A stretch of 64,000 nucleotides of DNA from Membranipora membranacea (lineage: Eukaryota > Bryozoa > Gymnolaemata > Cheilostomatida > Membraniporidae), in assembly GCA_914767715.1 (NCBI GenBank), contig OU612075.1, positions 1,862,001 to 1,926,000 on the forward strand. Direction: 5' to 3'. A program made the translations under genes and the position numbers. The number at the start of each line of letters is the position of its first letter. The stretch's first letter is position 1. Shown in pieces: positions 36,827 to 57,486 of this stretch. The notes beneath the pieces are model-generated. The model made no database searches. It saw only the letters and a list, made by a program, of their open reading frames with translations, and was not told where the DNA came from.

Positions 36827-38789
36827 TCGATATGAACAGTGACATCAACAACATAATAGTCAGTTGTGAATTTAAACTAAAGTTTCTTTGAGCATACATT
36901 GTATTGCGTTGTATCATACTACATAGATCACCTTGTTTCAATGTGGATTGCGAGGCCGGCCCAGATGGAGCTTAGTTGTCACCTCTTGGTTTGCCCTGGG
37001 CTTTGTTTTCGTAGATCACACAATTCCGCAATTGACTAAATGCGATCATTTACTAGTTTTAAACATTTTAATCACCAAGACACTGTCAACAAATATTTTC
37101 AAACCCCATTTCTGAAATTGTGTGTAAGCAAACCGACCATGACACTACCTGAAACGAGGCAGGTTTTAACTTAGTTTTAGCTTAGAAGATTATACAAGAC
37201 TTGACAAGCCTCATTGTTCAGGGGGGGGGGGGGGGCAAAGCTTGATAGCTCTCACCTTTCAAGCTAATGGAAAGCAAGCTTATCCCCACCCTGCAACAAA
37301 CAAAGCTTGTCAAGACAGGCTATATCATAGTTGGTAATATGATGCTTTCCTGGCAAACTTATTATATAATGTTTAATATATATATACTTTTCATAATGTT
37401 ATTAAACATTTACGGTTATAATTTAACTATTTATTGAGGTTGTCTGTAAGTCTAGAGTTGACTTCCAAAACAAGAATATTGCACTAATTTTTAGAAACTT
37501 CAATAATATGGCAGAAAATAATTTACTTGTTTTTTCTACATTAAATTGGGTTAAAACTAACTTCTTCTTCAGCTTTTCTACCGGCGGCTTGAGGGGGAGC
37601 GACTCAAAAAGCAGAAAGTCGGATTAAACTTGAAACCAAAAATATCCAGCCATGATAGTCTGGATATATCAAAGGGGCTCCCTGCACACAAAGCTGTCAT
37701 CAATTTCTTCAGAGAAAATAGAGCAATCTTTAATTTTAAAACTCTCATCTTCTGACTTAATTCTTCAAAACAACTGGACCGTGGTGTTATCTACTCATTT
37801 CTGCTTAGAATGACCCATGTGCTTGAGTTTTGGTTTTGTTTTGATAGGCTGATGAGCTTAAGTTTGTTATTGTTTGGAGTTGTTTATCCAAAACAGGTAA
37901 TCTGAGTAACTAACTCCAAATTGTAGGACTGAATTCAAGTCTAAAATCTTTTATTGATTTTTCATTTGAACTGACTAAATCTTTTCTTCAACTTTAGAAC
38001 ACTCAATCTTCAATAAAATACGCGGGGAGCCCCATCAAATTTTCGAATTTAAACTACAACAGCAATCTTATTTATTCGTAACAAATTAAAATGTACATTG
38101 TTCTGATACAGACTCCACTAGTGGAGCATAGACAAAAATATTTATACATCACATAACAAATAGAACAAGATATGACTATCAAGATGTCTAGGGGTTCCCA
38201 AATCAGGGCAATAAAAATGTCCAAACATAATCTGGGCTCTAGATTGAAAGTTGATTATTGCCGTTGAAAGGCTTTGACGATGCCACAAATCTATCAAACA
38301 CCAATAATACATATACACACATAATCTCAATAATGACTGCCAACTGAATCATATAATACAATGAATTCATTACATTTGATGCAACTTAAAAAATAAATGT
38401 CCAGTCTGGACAAGTAGTCTACAAGTAAATACAATTGGTACAATGTCAGACGAAAAACTCTCTTTTTTTTTAAATCGAATACAAAAAAATGTCCTCGACT
38501 GATCATTCCTCATAGGTATAGCAAGGAGTCCTTGGGTGTAGATATGTCAGTTGGATAAAAAGCTCTACTTTCATTATTTTTTAACAAAAACTAAATTTGA
38601 AAAAAACAAACTTTTTTAAACATTTTTACTCTACAGGTTCAAACATTATACGATCCGTTATCCTTTTAGTAGTGTTATCAGAGACTATAGATAATCCATA
38701 GTCGATAGATCTATCAATAGTCTCTGGTGTTATATTATTTAATGAGAGGGAGATCTAGCTATGTGTGACTGTGTTATAGTCCATTCTTA
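36827..38789. other. Convergent intergenic region between gene B and PRPS
   Basis: About 2 kb lies between two 3' ends. It must hold both 3' UTRs. TATTTATTCG near 38065-38074 gives AATAAA on the minus strand, a possible PRPS polyadenylation signal. A foldback fragment with a G15 run lies at 37196-37320. No coding exon is seen. Confidence 0.5.
37196..37320. repeat. Foldback element with GACAGGC end and an internal G15 run
   Basis: CAAGACTTGACAAGCCTC at the left end and CAAAGCTTGTCAAGACAGGC at the right end are imperfect inverted repeats. The right end belongs to the same family as 7451-7541. A run of 15 G lies at 37221-37235. Confidence 0.5.
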
Positions 38790-46251
<7,462 letters not shown>

Positions 46252-47659
46252 GCTTGCTTTACAATGTTGAACTGCAGACAAATAGAGTACCTGCAAGTTG
46301 TGAAGTTTATTTTCGCACACAAACTGGGATTCCAGTTACCACGTGACTTTGTTGTACTGATGGGTTTTCTACCTTTATCATAAGAGAATGGCTTTATATT
46401 TCAACAAGAGTTGTCTTCTTACTGCACACGAGAGGACAACTCGATAAAGATATCATATCCTTGAGGTTCTTAGCTCTTGAAAGCAGGGAAAGCATTTGAA
46501 AGTAACTCTTGTTTATTTATTTATTATTTATTATTGAGATTTTTGGTTACAGTTACAAATGTATGGAATATGCTTAAGAAGACTGATTTGCCTAGGTTTG
46601 ATCTGAATGAGGGTTTAATTATTGAGCAATTGCCACGAAGTGATCGTGAATGTCTGTTCGGTTTGCTAATAAGATGAAGTATGTGCGTAGATGCACTTAG
46701 ACCTTTACAGAAGAAGATGGTATAACCATACATGGTGTACATGACACCTTTTGCAGCCACACATGACAAGTTGGTAGACCCAGAAATCATGAGATCTCAG
46801 CGGACAAACTCCCAGCCCTGAGTACCACTCTATGTCACATGGTGCAGGTGCAATTCGGTACTCGTTTGTCATATTTCTAAGCTAAAACCTTAGCTTTTGT
46901 ATTATGAACTACGTCATTTCATCTGATTTTGTACTTTATCCAAACCAGGAGAGACAGCCCTGAAAACGGTTTTAGGCTAGCTAAAGATATTTGAATAGCA
47001 GCATTCAAGCAGTAATGGTAATACAAATACATAGGTATATGTACTGTGGAGTTAGAAAAACATAGTTTCCCTGGCAAAAATAAGCTTCAAAAATGTTCTG
47101 GGTGAATGAAGCTAGAAAAAGGGAGATAGGGAGGGGGTGGCAAAAACCCCTAAAAACTGGGAGGCTCCCTACCAAATAGGGAGACTTGTCAGGTATGCTT
47201 TTGCTACTTTTATTGGACACTCCACAATCATTAGCACATGTAAGATGCTGATCATAATTTTTTTCCTCTCTATTACTAATTTGCCAAATAAAAATATGTC
47301 AAACATAACTAGGTGGTTTTTAACCACAAAAAAATGTGAGCTATGGCCTTAGGATTTTAATAAGAAACATCGATTAATGTGGTCTGTTTTGAGGTCCAGT
47401 CCAGTTATACGTTTCTTTGAGCTAAGCGACAGCCCAGTCCTAGGAATTTACAAATGATTAACAACTCTACTTGATTCACAGCCCATATCTCAGGTCTCCC
47501 TGACTCTCTCTCTGAGTCATAGAGGCATGGCTAGTAGTCATGAATGAGGATATTCTGTTTGTTTCCTCAGAACTGTGTTACTTACATCAATATCCTCCTG
47601 CAAAGTCCCCGACCCTTTTAAGGAAGCATTCAAGATCAAAATTAAATTTCTTCATACCT

Positions 47660-47765
47660 TCAAAGCTTGGAGGTCCAACCATATGAAGGTCCATATGAAG
47701 GTCCAATGAAGGACCATATGAGGTCCAACTATATGGAGGTCCAACCACATGAAGGGATGTTTTGT
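47660..47765. repeat. Degenerate minisatellite, unit like AGGTCCAACCATATGA
   Basis: Six or so imperfect copies of AGGTCCA(AC)CATATGA follow one another. Confidence 0.75.
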
Positions 47766-47973
47766 GCCCGGAGCGCTAAAGAGTAGAATACACAACATGA
47801 AATATAGCTATACTATTGATTCACACCGAATACAACAAGCCCGCTTGTAACAAAATCTGATGTTGAGAACGCATTGTTGATCGATTATAAATAAATTGTT
47901 GTGTTCTCTTTTAGCTAACTGATGTACTTTAGTAGTAAAACTAGTAGTTAGCTAATTATAATATACCTTGTAT

Positions 47974-48206
47974 AGGGCCGTAGTTTAGATAAATGGTAGG
48001 GGAGGCAAAAATCGGAGGCAAGTCCAAAGCTTCACCAGGAGGGGTGGTGTGAGCTTCTCCCCAAGCAATTTAAAGAAAAACATTCGTAAATGGAAATCCC
48101 AGAGGAGCTGATTCTGACATGGATTATTCAATTAAAGTGTTTAGGCCACAATATTTAGCTTTCTAAGGAGGCAGTGCCTCCCTGCCTCCCCTAGAACTTT
48201 GGACCT
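47974..48206. mobile_element. Small TIR element, copy 1
   Basis: It starts AGGGCCGTAGTT and ends AACTTTGGACCT, imperfect inverted repeats. The internal words AGGGGAGGCAAAA and TGCCTCCCTGCCTCCCCTAG are partly complementary as well. A second copy with better-kept ends is at 58729-58970 (AGGAGGGGTGCTGTAAGCTC, GGAGCTGATTCTGACAT shared). Confidence 0.7.
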
Positions 48207-51200
48207 GTTGTTTACCGATACTGATGGGGTTCGAATGGACTTTAAAACTTACAAAGGTCATTTTCTACTAAAGAACAAGCAAAGTAATATTTTAGCTCGA
48301 GAGCGTTCAACTGTCTGTAGGTCTTCGTACAGCCTTTGTTGTATGAAAATGCATTGCATTGTATTGAAATCTTCGCTCTGGTGGGGTGGAAGCTTACTCT
48401 CACAATCCAGCACATACAATCATGATCACACCGTGACTAAGATTATACCATTATCTTATTGTTGCTGGGAACAGGTTTGCTTTTTTAATCAGGAAACAGT
48501 GTCTAATTCACTGCAGAGTATCATTCTATCTCATATTATTCTGAGCTCAAATCGGCCAATCAAAGAGTATATCCTGATATCCTTTCCTGAAAAAAACATA
48601 CGGCAATAATTTGAGGGTAAAAACAGGTCAACGCTTCATGCGAAAACATTACATTGTACATTGTATGTACTGCGTGACAATCAAAATGCAGAAAATGCAT
48701 ACTCAAAATAACATACTATTTGGATCGTTACGCTTTGCAATATCATGGGGGAAGGGGGAAGGGGGAAGGGAAACCCCTCTGTTTGAGACACAACTGTTTT
48801 ACCTACAAGAAGTTGTCACTTCATTTTGCCTGAGGAGACAACTCTAATACCTTGAATTATTCTTTTAATGTAAACAGGAAAAGTGGGAGGGGATATATCC
48901 AACCCCCCTGGTGTAGATGAGACCGAAAAAACTGTCACCATAATCAATGTTCTCCATTACAAGCTCACATTGTTGCGAGCAAGAACTATGGAAAAACCAC
49001 AGTCTGTGTACATACCCACAGCTTGCTAGATCGATGGGTCGCTATGGAATCTGTAGGCAAGACTTCTCGACCTTCATATTGACACTGACAGTATCATAGG
49101 AGGCAATGGCATCTGATTGAAGGCTTGATCTATTGCTCTCTCTTCCACAGAAGTGTTGTTTAAAAACAAGGATTGTGTTACGCCCACAAATTCAAACATG
49201 TTGAAGCCTCAGGTATAGAACAGAATGCCATTCAATGTGATGTACATATGTCTTCTTAAACCGTCTTTGTCCCAAGTAAACCTCAAACCAATCTGTTACC
49301 AAATAAAGTACATCAACTCCAGCCGCAATGTTCGTTTTGAATTTAGATAAACCAACGTTAATAGAATCTTATACTGTTTCAAACAAAAGTAGACCAAGGA
49401 GTCTCCTTGAGTACACACAGCTTGGTTTGCATGTTCTGTTGACATTTCAATTCGTAGAAACTGGATATTTTCAGTTGCACAATGCAACAAAGAATTCGTT
49501 CAGCCTAAGGGTAAAAGAAAAATGAAACTCACGGACTGAAAGAGTTGCACTCGTTTTTTAGACTGTAAACCTACATGAACAAAAGCTTCTATAGAGTTTT
49601 TAACTAGACTTCCAAAGATAAATATCAGATTATTTTCAGCCTCACCATTCACAGAGGGCTACTGTAAACAAAGCACAATAAAATGTTAGTATTCACTTAT
49701 CATAAGTGAACCGTAACAGTTTGTTTCAATGTTTGCTCAGCATGATTTATTTGCCAAAAATTGATTTGGAAAAAAATTTTCTTTTGTAAGCTTGCTTTTG
49801 AAAGGAAATTGATTTTTTATAATTTTGATACACACTCTGCTGTCGAAAATCAGGTCAGTAAGAGTGTGTTTGCATAAACATGTATTTGAAAAAGACTTTG
49901 GGCTGTAAGAAATTGCATTTACGATACCCTACCAAAAAGCAGTTATCGGCAGGTTTACTCTTAAAACCAGGAGGCATAGAATATTAGTGATCTTCTTACT
50001 TATGAATCTGCCAGATTATTTTTTTGTCAATGATTGGGAGCAGACAAAAAGATCTGACAAAAAAGAAACACTGATCCGTGCTTATGGGCTTTTTTTGTGA
50101 ATAGCGAAGCACCAATGTCAACTAATGGATGCTGTTGTCATTGTTAGCGAGAGCTCCGCCGAGTGTTTATTTTTATGCATACTAGACGTGTTTGCTGTTT
50201 TTCAGTCGGTAGATGACATTGTTTATTCCAACGAGGGTATGGCCATTTCACATAGGCCCTGTGTTTTGTTTTTTTCTCGGTAAAACAAATAACAAGTGTC
50301 AGCCTGTCAGCCTAACATGTCGAGGCGGGTAATGGTGCATGTATCTTGTACATAGATGAGTTGAGATAATTAGCTTCTCATGACCCCCATATCAACAGAA
50401 GAATATTTCTAAGAATAAGAATATCTTTAATGGAAACCACAGCCAGTTCAATAAGTTAAACATCACTGGTAAAACCACTTCTGATGTAATTCCTTGAATT
50501 TCAAATCAGTAGAAGTAATATTTTCATTTGCCACCATTGATAGATATTATCAGTCATGTTTTCAATACTTGCTAGTAAATATAAGTTTCAACCTTGTCTT
50601 GTGATAAAATGGTGTAGTGTTGGCAATGGCGATGGCGTAGCGATGTCAAATCAAATTTGAGAGCAATTGTTCAATAGAGGTCAAATTAATCGAAGGACTC
50701 CTCAAGAATAGTGGCAGTGTCAATTAAATACCAATTTAGTCTGGCTTGAATTCAGGTCGAAGATGGTCTTGGTTTTTCGACCGACGACCGAGTTCCTAGC
50801 AAGCTCAAACAATGGAAGATAGGGATTTTGCAAAGTCACTTAGAGGTCAGGGGTGTAGTAATGTTAATCCAGTATTCCCATATTAATCTATACTTGAAGC
50901 ATACCATATATTGTACTCTGCATTCAGAAGCGAAGGTATGAAATTTTCACTTTACCTTTGTATGTATGCATATATATGTTTTCATTTTCCCATCTTTGGC
51001 TTTTTTAGCTCCACTTACTGAGGTTTACTGCTCATTAAAAGGTTTTACTTTGGACGAAACCTAGGGGTTAAAAAGTGGTACAATACCCCCTGTGTGGAGT
51101 ATGAGAGAGCACACTTTTAGTGAGAAACTGGCATTGCTTAGAGCCTTAGATGGTATCAACTAGCACAGAATTAATAATATGATTATTGTTTCATCATCTG

Positions 51201-51475
51201 CATTCTCTTTCATATGGAGGGGACAAAAATCAAAATCAAATTCACATTAAGGTCTGTCACAGATCAAATACTGAGAGATAATTTTGCGAAATTCGAGGCC
51301 ACTGTATTCAGAGTCAAGTTCTAGGTTTGCAAGCAGGTCAAAGCACACCTCAAGAAACAGCATGGCCTAGTAATCATAATCATAGTTGTGGGCTTGTTGG
51401 TGTGGCCCATGTTCAATGCTTTGACACATTTTAGGTACTTAGTCCAATCCAACACTCGGGTGATCTGAGAGATAA

Positions 51476-51655
51476 TAATCAGAGTCGAGTTGTCCTAAGT
51501 TTGCATGATGTCACCTCGAGAAACAGCAAGGCCTAGTAATCAGTTTGCACCTAGGGCCTCCAACGCTGGCGTCATCGGTGCCCCAACTTAGCCTGGGCAG
51601 GCTGTCAGGGGGGCGGTGCCCAGGATAGCCCCAACTGACAAAGCTACCTCCTACA
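51476..51655 (-). mobile_element. Old SINE-like insert inside duplication copy A
   Basis: On the minus strand GGAGGTAGCTTTGTCAGTTG, followed later by TGCAAACTTAGGACAACTCG, resembles the head and body of the main tRNA-derived SINE with many changes. A body-like fragment also lies near 51240-51370. The same insert is at 57296-57486 in copy B, so it predates the duplication. Confidence 0.45.
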
Positions 51656-52950
51656 TAGACAATTTTAATTTGTAATCGCCTAAAGCCGCTACTAATGTAT
51701 GGCAATGACCAGATAAGCATATGTTTTTTATCTTCGATGGTGAATGAGTCTGTTATGCTATTTAGCCTGGATCATGGTTATAGAAATTATGTGGTTTTTA
51801 AAACTGTTTGTAATCCTAATATCGCTTTAACTTACCCAGACTTAACAAAAACATTGTCAACAAACACCCTATCTTGACAGCCAAGGCAACATAAGTATAA
51901 ATGATAGAGCGTTGATGATAGGTTTTAGTATCAGTTCGTTATACAGAGTATAGTAGACAGTATAAGACATTGGCAAGGCACATTTCAATGACCTTCAAAT
52001 AAATGAAGTTTAGATTATGTCTCCGAAGAAACCAGACTGAGGGATTAAAACATTTTATCTGCCTTTTCTTTTAGGTATTATGCAATGCCTAATGAATGCT
52101 TGCCAATTTCAAAGGATTGAAGTTTGGAAATGCTCAGAGTTTGAATGAACATTTACCCTAAACGTATGTAGAATATTGGCTGTTGGTGGACTGCAGTTGA
52201 AAGATCCATCCTTATTTCCAACAAATCTAGGCGGGCGGGCGGACTTTATAAGGTCGCATGTACTACAGTCAAACTATTGTTCATTTGGCTTAGACAAAAT
52301 AAGGTCTGTAGTGTCACGTTACAAGCAGACATTACAAACATATTAAGTATTGTGCATTTTTGCCACAAACAAATAATTTAAGCTACATGTGTTTGCATGC
52401 CAATATGTAAAAAAAACATTAAGACAATTGAAACCAATTTCGACGTGTTGATATTATATTTTGAGATTTTGTTATCTGATGCAAAATATATCTCTGCATT
52501 GGAGATTTGAGAATTGAGCTTTACAAAATGTCTAACTCAACCTTAAAAAAATAACTGCGCAATTATTTTTTAAAGCATTTCATTAGCCCTTTATAATGAG
52601 TCCTTTGAATCGCACTGCAAAAGTACATTTCTAATCGAAACATGACACAAAAAAACCTTCAGTGTGGCTTTTTTGCCTCAAATTGCAGAGTCTTGTAGTA
52701 TTTTGATCCTGAAAATAATAACACACCACAACCTCCCTAACATTACACTTCAATCACTGGTTTTAAAATTTTTTATTAAGATTTTGCTATATAAGTTTTG
52801 ACAAAGATGAATACTGGCTACAAAAAATAATAGGCCTATCAAACCTTCACCGGCGTTAGTTTGTTTATCTCAAGCGCCTCTTGACCAAGAAAATTTTACA
52901 CATCAACAACAAGGAATAGTCCAGTACTTACTGACCGCCTCAATCAGGTT

Positions 52951-53251
52951 AATAGGTAGAGGAGAGATGTCGCTGTTAACCACAGGTGTTAACCTGTGGA
53001 ATTCACACCTACTGGGGTAGGAGGGAGCGGCTCCTTCTGCTTTGCATGGGAGGTTGGCCTCTTCGCTGCGGGGGTGTGGTTCGCTTCTTACCGAATAGGC
53101 TGTGTGTCTGTGCTCGCCCTGGGGACAGTAGCCTTTGTTTTCATGACAATCGGATGGTCGCCACACTAGTCCCGGACTAATCTGACCATGCCACTGCCTT
53201 ATTTTATTTCACCATTTTAGTCCATTGATTTTAAATACAATAAAAAGAAAA
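52951..53251 (+). mobile_element. GC-rich insertion found only in duplication copy A
   Basis: Copy B runs directly from CTCAATCAGGTT to AATCACC, while copy A has about 300 extra bases. The insert is clearly more GC-rich than its surroundings. It carries a short palindrome, CCACAGGTGTTAACCTGTGG, near its start and ends in an A-rich tail (AAATACAATAAAAAGAAAA). This looks like a retroposed SINE of a type not seen elsewhere in the window. No coding frame is credible. Confidence 0.6.
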
Positions 53252-54992
53252 AATCACCCCCTGAGCTAGTGTATTAATTAAAATAAATACAAACCAATAA
53301 TCTGCTTGTACAGCAAAATTAGATAAATACAGGCCAACCAAGTTTAGAACCATCAAGAGACAAAATACCTTTTTTGAGTTTTATAAGCAATTTATCAACT
53401 AATGCAGCTCAGACTCCTTTTTATTTTATTTCTCCATTTATGTGCGGTACTTTCGATGCTATCGTGCTATTACAGGACGGATATTAGAATTAGGCAATAA
53501 ACAAACTTCAAAATTCAGGGTGTGACCTAGACCAGGAAAGTTTTTTTAAAAATTTAATTTAAGATAAAATGCACAATCGAAATAGAAAAACATAATGCGA
53601 AAAACACGATCTTCTCTCGTTAGGCAAGCAATTATTCATCATTGGCCTCGGGCAACATTCATCAGTTGCAAATCAGAACCTTCAAGTCTGACAATGTGAA
53701 GGGTAAGGATGCCCGCCCCCACCGGTCGTCCTAATGGGCCAGGTAACTGTGCCATCAATAAAGGAAGTAAGAGGATTGTCATCAAATTACCCAGAAAAAA
53801 ATAATGATTCATCATTCGCCCCTATGTCCTCAACTAGGAACAGGGAACTATGTCAAAAATATTTTTCCTTTACAAGAAAAGCCACTATTGCTGTTGTTTG
53901 ATGGCCACAGAATGGTTTGGTCATATGAAAAATCGCTGTGATTGTAATGTGATGTAATTTTTTCCTCTTCAAATGCTGATAATTTCTTACCGAAAAACAT
54001 CATTATTTTGATATAAAAAGCTGAGATTGCTTCCTTAAATTATAGATTAGGTCAAGAGTTTTGTGGGGATTATCAGTGACTCTGTTTAACTAGCATAATT
54101 GAAGATTAGCGACCAATGTCTCACTATACTGAGAATCATCATTTTTCAGATTTTCTTGGATTACAGAGAGGTCATTTTATCAGATTATCAATGTCTATCC
54201 TCATGACAATAACTATACACACTTGTCGCACTCTGACAACTTTTCTTCAGAGTCAAAGGATGTGAAAATAAGTTCAATTTTTTTGCCAAAAACCTAAAAA
54301 AAAAGCTTCATCTGCTGACTCCTCTTGCCTATTTGAATGGAGGGTAATGATACCCCCTCTCGCTGAGTCAACTCAAAGAGTCAGGTACCTGGCTATTTAG
54401 TCATGAGGAAATAGAAGTGTTCAAACCATTGCAAATAAACACAGAGATTGTTCGTCATAGCGAGAGCTTCAATAAATTCAATTCTAATCTTATCTTATAG
54501 TTTGCTTTGCCCTCAACTGAGAGAGGAATTTAGTTTAACAAAATTAAATAAGTTATTTGCAAAAACAGCAGCTTCCATTCAAGGTAACTACTGCATTACA
54601 TACTGCTTGCGGAATTGAAGCAGAACTCTAATTGAAGGGGTGGCAGTGAGGCACTACCTTCTTCCCAGCAAAACGAAGCGCCGCCCAAAAACACTATAAT
54701 TGCAACAACAAAAAATGCCAGAAACAGATAGGGAAAAGGCTCCGTTTTTATTTCCATTCACATTTGTATACTGAGAAAAACCAAAGTAAATCTCTCTTTG
54801 GCCTCAGCCAGTCCTTAATGGCGTTTGGGGTGACGATCGCGGCCGTAGGCGCTCTTTGACGGGTTGTTATGGGTTAATGACTCCTTAATGACTGCCTACA
54901 GTAGGCCTATATGGCTGGCTGTGCCTCTGGCTTGTATGTCCCCCCCCCCCCCCCGAAACTCCTGCCTTCTCTATCAGTCATTTTTCAATTTT

Positions 54993-55216
54993 TGTTTTTG
55001 TGAATCAAAGTTGAAATATGAAAATAGGTTTCATATCAATATTTCGGTTTTCGTCAATTAGAAAATCAAAAAACCAAAATTGACTTGATTTTCATATTGT
55101 TGTTTTGGAACATAAAACAAAAAACATGTTGTATTTTGTTTTTTAGCACCAGTGCGCAAAATTGAAAATCAAATGATACTAAGTCCCCTTATAACTAAGT
55201 CCCCTTATATTATAAA
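54993..55216. other. Spacer between the two duplication copies
   Basis: About 225 bp, AT-rich, with repeated AAGTCCCCTTATA words at its right end. The complement of that word (TATAAGGGGACTTAGTATCG) appears again inside copy B near 55346-55366, so a small local rearrangement took place. Confidence 0.6.
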
Positions 55217-57295
55217 CCGTAACAGTTTGTTTCAATGTTTGCTTAGCACGATTTATTTGCCAGAAATTGATTTGGAAAAAAAATTTCTTTTGTAAGCTTG
55301 CTTTTGAAAGGAAATTGATACTGTAAAATTTTGATACACACGCTGTATAAGGGGACTTAGTATCGTTTGAATTTTATCGTTTTGTATCGTTTTTAATTTT
55401 GATACACACGCTGCTGTCGAAAATCAGGTCAGTAAGAGTGTGTTTGCATAAACATGTATTTGAAAAAAGACTTTTGGCTCTAAGAAATTATTGCATTTAC
55501 GATTACCTACCAAAAAAGCAGTTATTGGGTTCACTACCAAAAAGCCACAAGGCATAAAATAGTAGTCTTCTTACTTATGAAGCTGCCAGACGCTGATATA
55601 TATTATTCAGATCAATGCTGCCAGATTATATTTTGTCAACGATTGGAAGCCGGACAAAAAGCAACGCTGACCAGCGCTTACGGTTTTTTTGTGTAAAGCA
55701 TAGCACCAATGTCAATTAATGGATGCTGCTGTCGTTGTCAGCAAGAGCTCCGCAGAGTGTTTATATTTATGCGTATTAGACGTGTTTGTTTCTTTCAGTG
55801 AGTAGATGAGATTGTTTATTCCGATGAGGGTATGGCCATTTGACATAGGCCCTGTGTGTCGTATTTTTCTCGGTAAAACAAAAAACCAGTGTCAGCTCGT
55901 CAAACCTATCATGTGGAAGCTGGTTGTGGTGGATGTATCTTGTACTTAGATGAGTTGAGATAAATTATCAGCTCATGACCCCATATTAGCCAAATAGCAA
56001 TTTTTCTAAGAATTACAATATCTTTAATGGAAACCACAGCCAGTTCAAAAAGTTTAAATTCAAAATGATAAGCCCATATAGCATCACATTATCACTGGTA
56101 AAACCACTCCTGACGGAATTCGTTGAATTTCAAATCAGTACAAGTAATATTTTCATTTGCCACCAGTGATAGATATTATCAGTCAAGTTTTCAATACTTG
56201 CTAGTAAATATAAGTTTTAACCTTGACTTGTGATAAAATGTTGTAGTGTTGGCAATGGCGATGGCGTAGCGATGTCAAATCAAATTTGAGAGCAATTGTT
56301 CAAAAGAGGTCAAATTAATCGAAGGACTCCTCAAGAATAGTGGCAGTGTCAATTAAATACCAATTTAGTATGTCTTGAATTCAGGTCAAAGATGGTTTTG
56401 ACTTTTTGACCGACGACGAGTTCCTAGTATGCTCAAAAAATGGAAGATAAGGATTTTGCAAAGTCACAGATAGGTAAGGGGTGTGGTAATGTTAAACCGG
56501 TATCCCCATATCAATCTATACCATTTTATAAATGTCTGCAATAATTCCAGTAAACGCTAATACAATGTTCTATTTTAGTTTGTATCTATGCTATTTTTTT
56601 ATTTTCAATTACTTTTTATCGTTTAAACCTTTTAGTTTTTTAGTCATCAGCGGCAAATCCATATATATCATTTCACTGTATTATGTATGTACATGTATAT
56701 ATGTGACAACTGACAATAAATTAAACCAAACCAAACCAAACACAATCTATGGTACTCTGAATTCAGAAGCGTAGGTTTGATATTTTGACATTACCTTTGG
56801 CTTTTTAAACTTCCCTTACTTAGGTTTATAGCTCATTAAAAGGTTTTACTTTGGACAAAGCTGGGGGGGAGGGGTTAAAAAGTAGTATAATACACCCCTG
56901 TGAGGAGTTGGAGAGGTCTCACTTCTAGTGAGATGGATAGCACACCACTTTATATCGGCAGAAACTGGCAGTGCTTAGATGGTATCAACTAGCACAGAAT
57001 TAATAAATGATTATTGTTTCATCATCTGCATTCTCTTTTCTATGGAGATGAAAGAATCAAAATTAAATTCAAATTAAGGTCTGTCACAGATCAAATACTG
57101 AGAGATAATTTTGCGAGGTGCGAGGCCACCTTGTTCTGAGTCAAGTTCAAGGTTGGCAAGTAAGTCAAAGCACGCCTTGAGAAACAGAAGGCCTAGTAAT
57201 CATAATCATAGTTGAGGGCTTGTTGGTGTGGCCCATGTTCAATGCTTTGACACATTTTAGGTACTTAGTCCAATCCAACACTCAGGTGTTCTGAG

Positions 57296-57486
57296 AGATA
57301 ATAATCAGAGTCGAGTTGTCCTAAGTTTACATGATGTCACCTCGAGAAACAGCAAGGCCTAGTAATCAGTTTGCACCTAGGGCCTCCAACGCTGGCGTCA
57401 TCGGTGCCCCAACTTAGCCTGGGCAGGCTGTCGGGGGGGGGGGGGGGGGGTGCCCAGGATAGCCCCAACTGACAAAGCTACCTCCT
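57296..57486 (-). mobile_element. Old SINE-like insert inside duplication copy B
   Basis: This is the counterpart of 51476-51655, with the same degraded head and body. A G18 run (57433-57450) has expanded inside it, where copy A has a short, interrupted run. Confidence 0.45.

Larger units (their letters stand above)
46252..49710. other. Non-coding region upstream of PRPS
   Basis: About 3.5 kb contains the PRPS 5' flank. It also holds a degenerate GGTCCAACCATATGAAG minisatellite (47660-47765), a TIR element copy (47974-48206) and a GGGGGAA repeat (48744-48770). Open frames at 46477-46677 and 48199-48609 have no recognisable domain or splice context, and I do not call them genes. Confidence 0.55.
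49711..54992. repeat. Segmental duplication, copy A
   Basis: This starts CCGTAACAGTTTGTTTCAAT and ends near TGCCTTCTCTATCAG. It is collinear with copy B (55217-60952) over more than 5 kb. Long identical stretches are easy to find, such as GGCAATGGCGATGGCGTAGC, GCATGCCAATATGTAAAAAA and TGCCCGCCCCCACCGGTCGT. No open frame is kept in both copies, so it is non-coding. It differs from B by an insertion at 52951-53251 and a further stretch near 54812-54955. Its nature (decayed large transposon or plain duplication) is unknown. Confidence 0.85.

Noticed and set aside
46477-46677. 66-codon open frame as a gene
   Set aside because: It starts in a simple TTTA repeat and has no family resemblance. I could not exclude a decayed transposon fragment.
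48199-48609. 136-codon open frame as a gene
   Set aside because: No recognisable motif, no splice context, and it begins inside the TIR element at 47974-48206.
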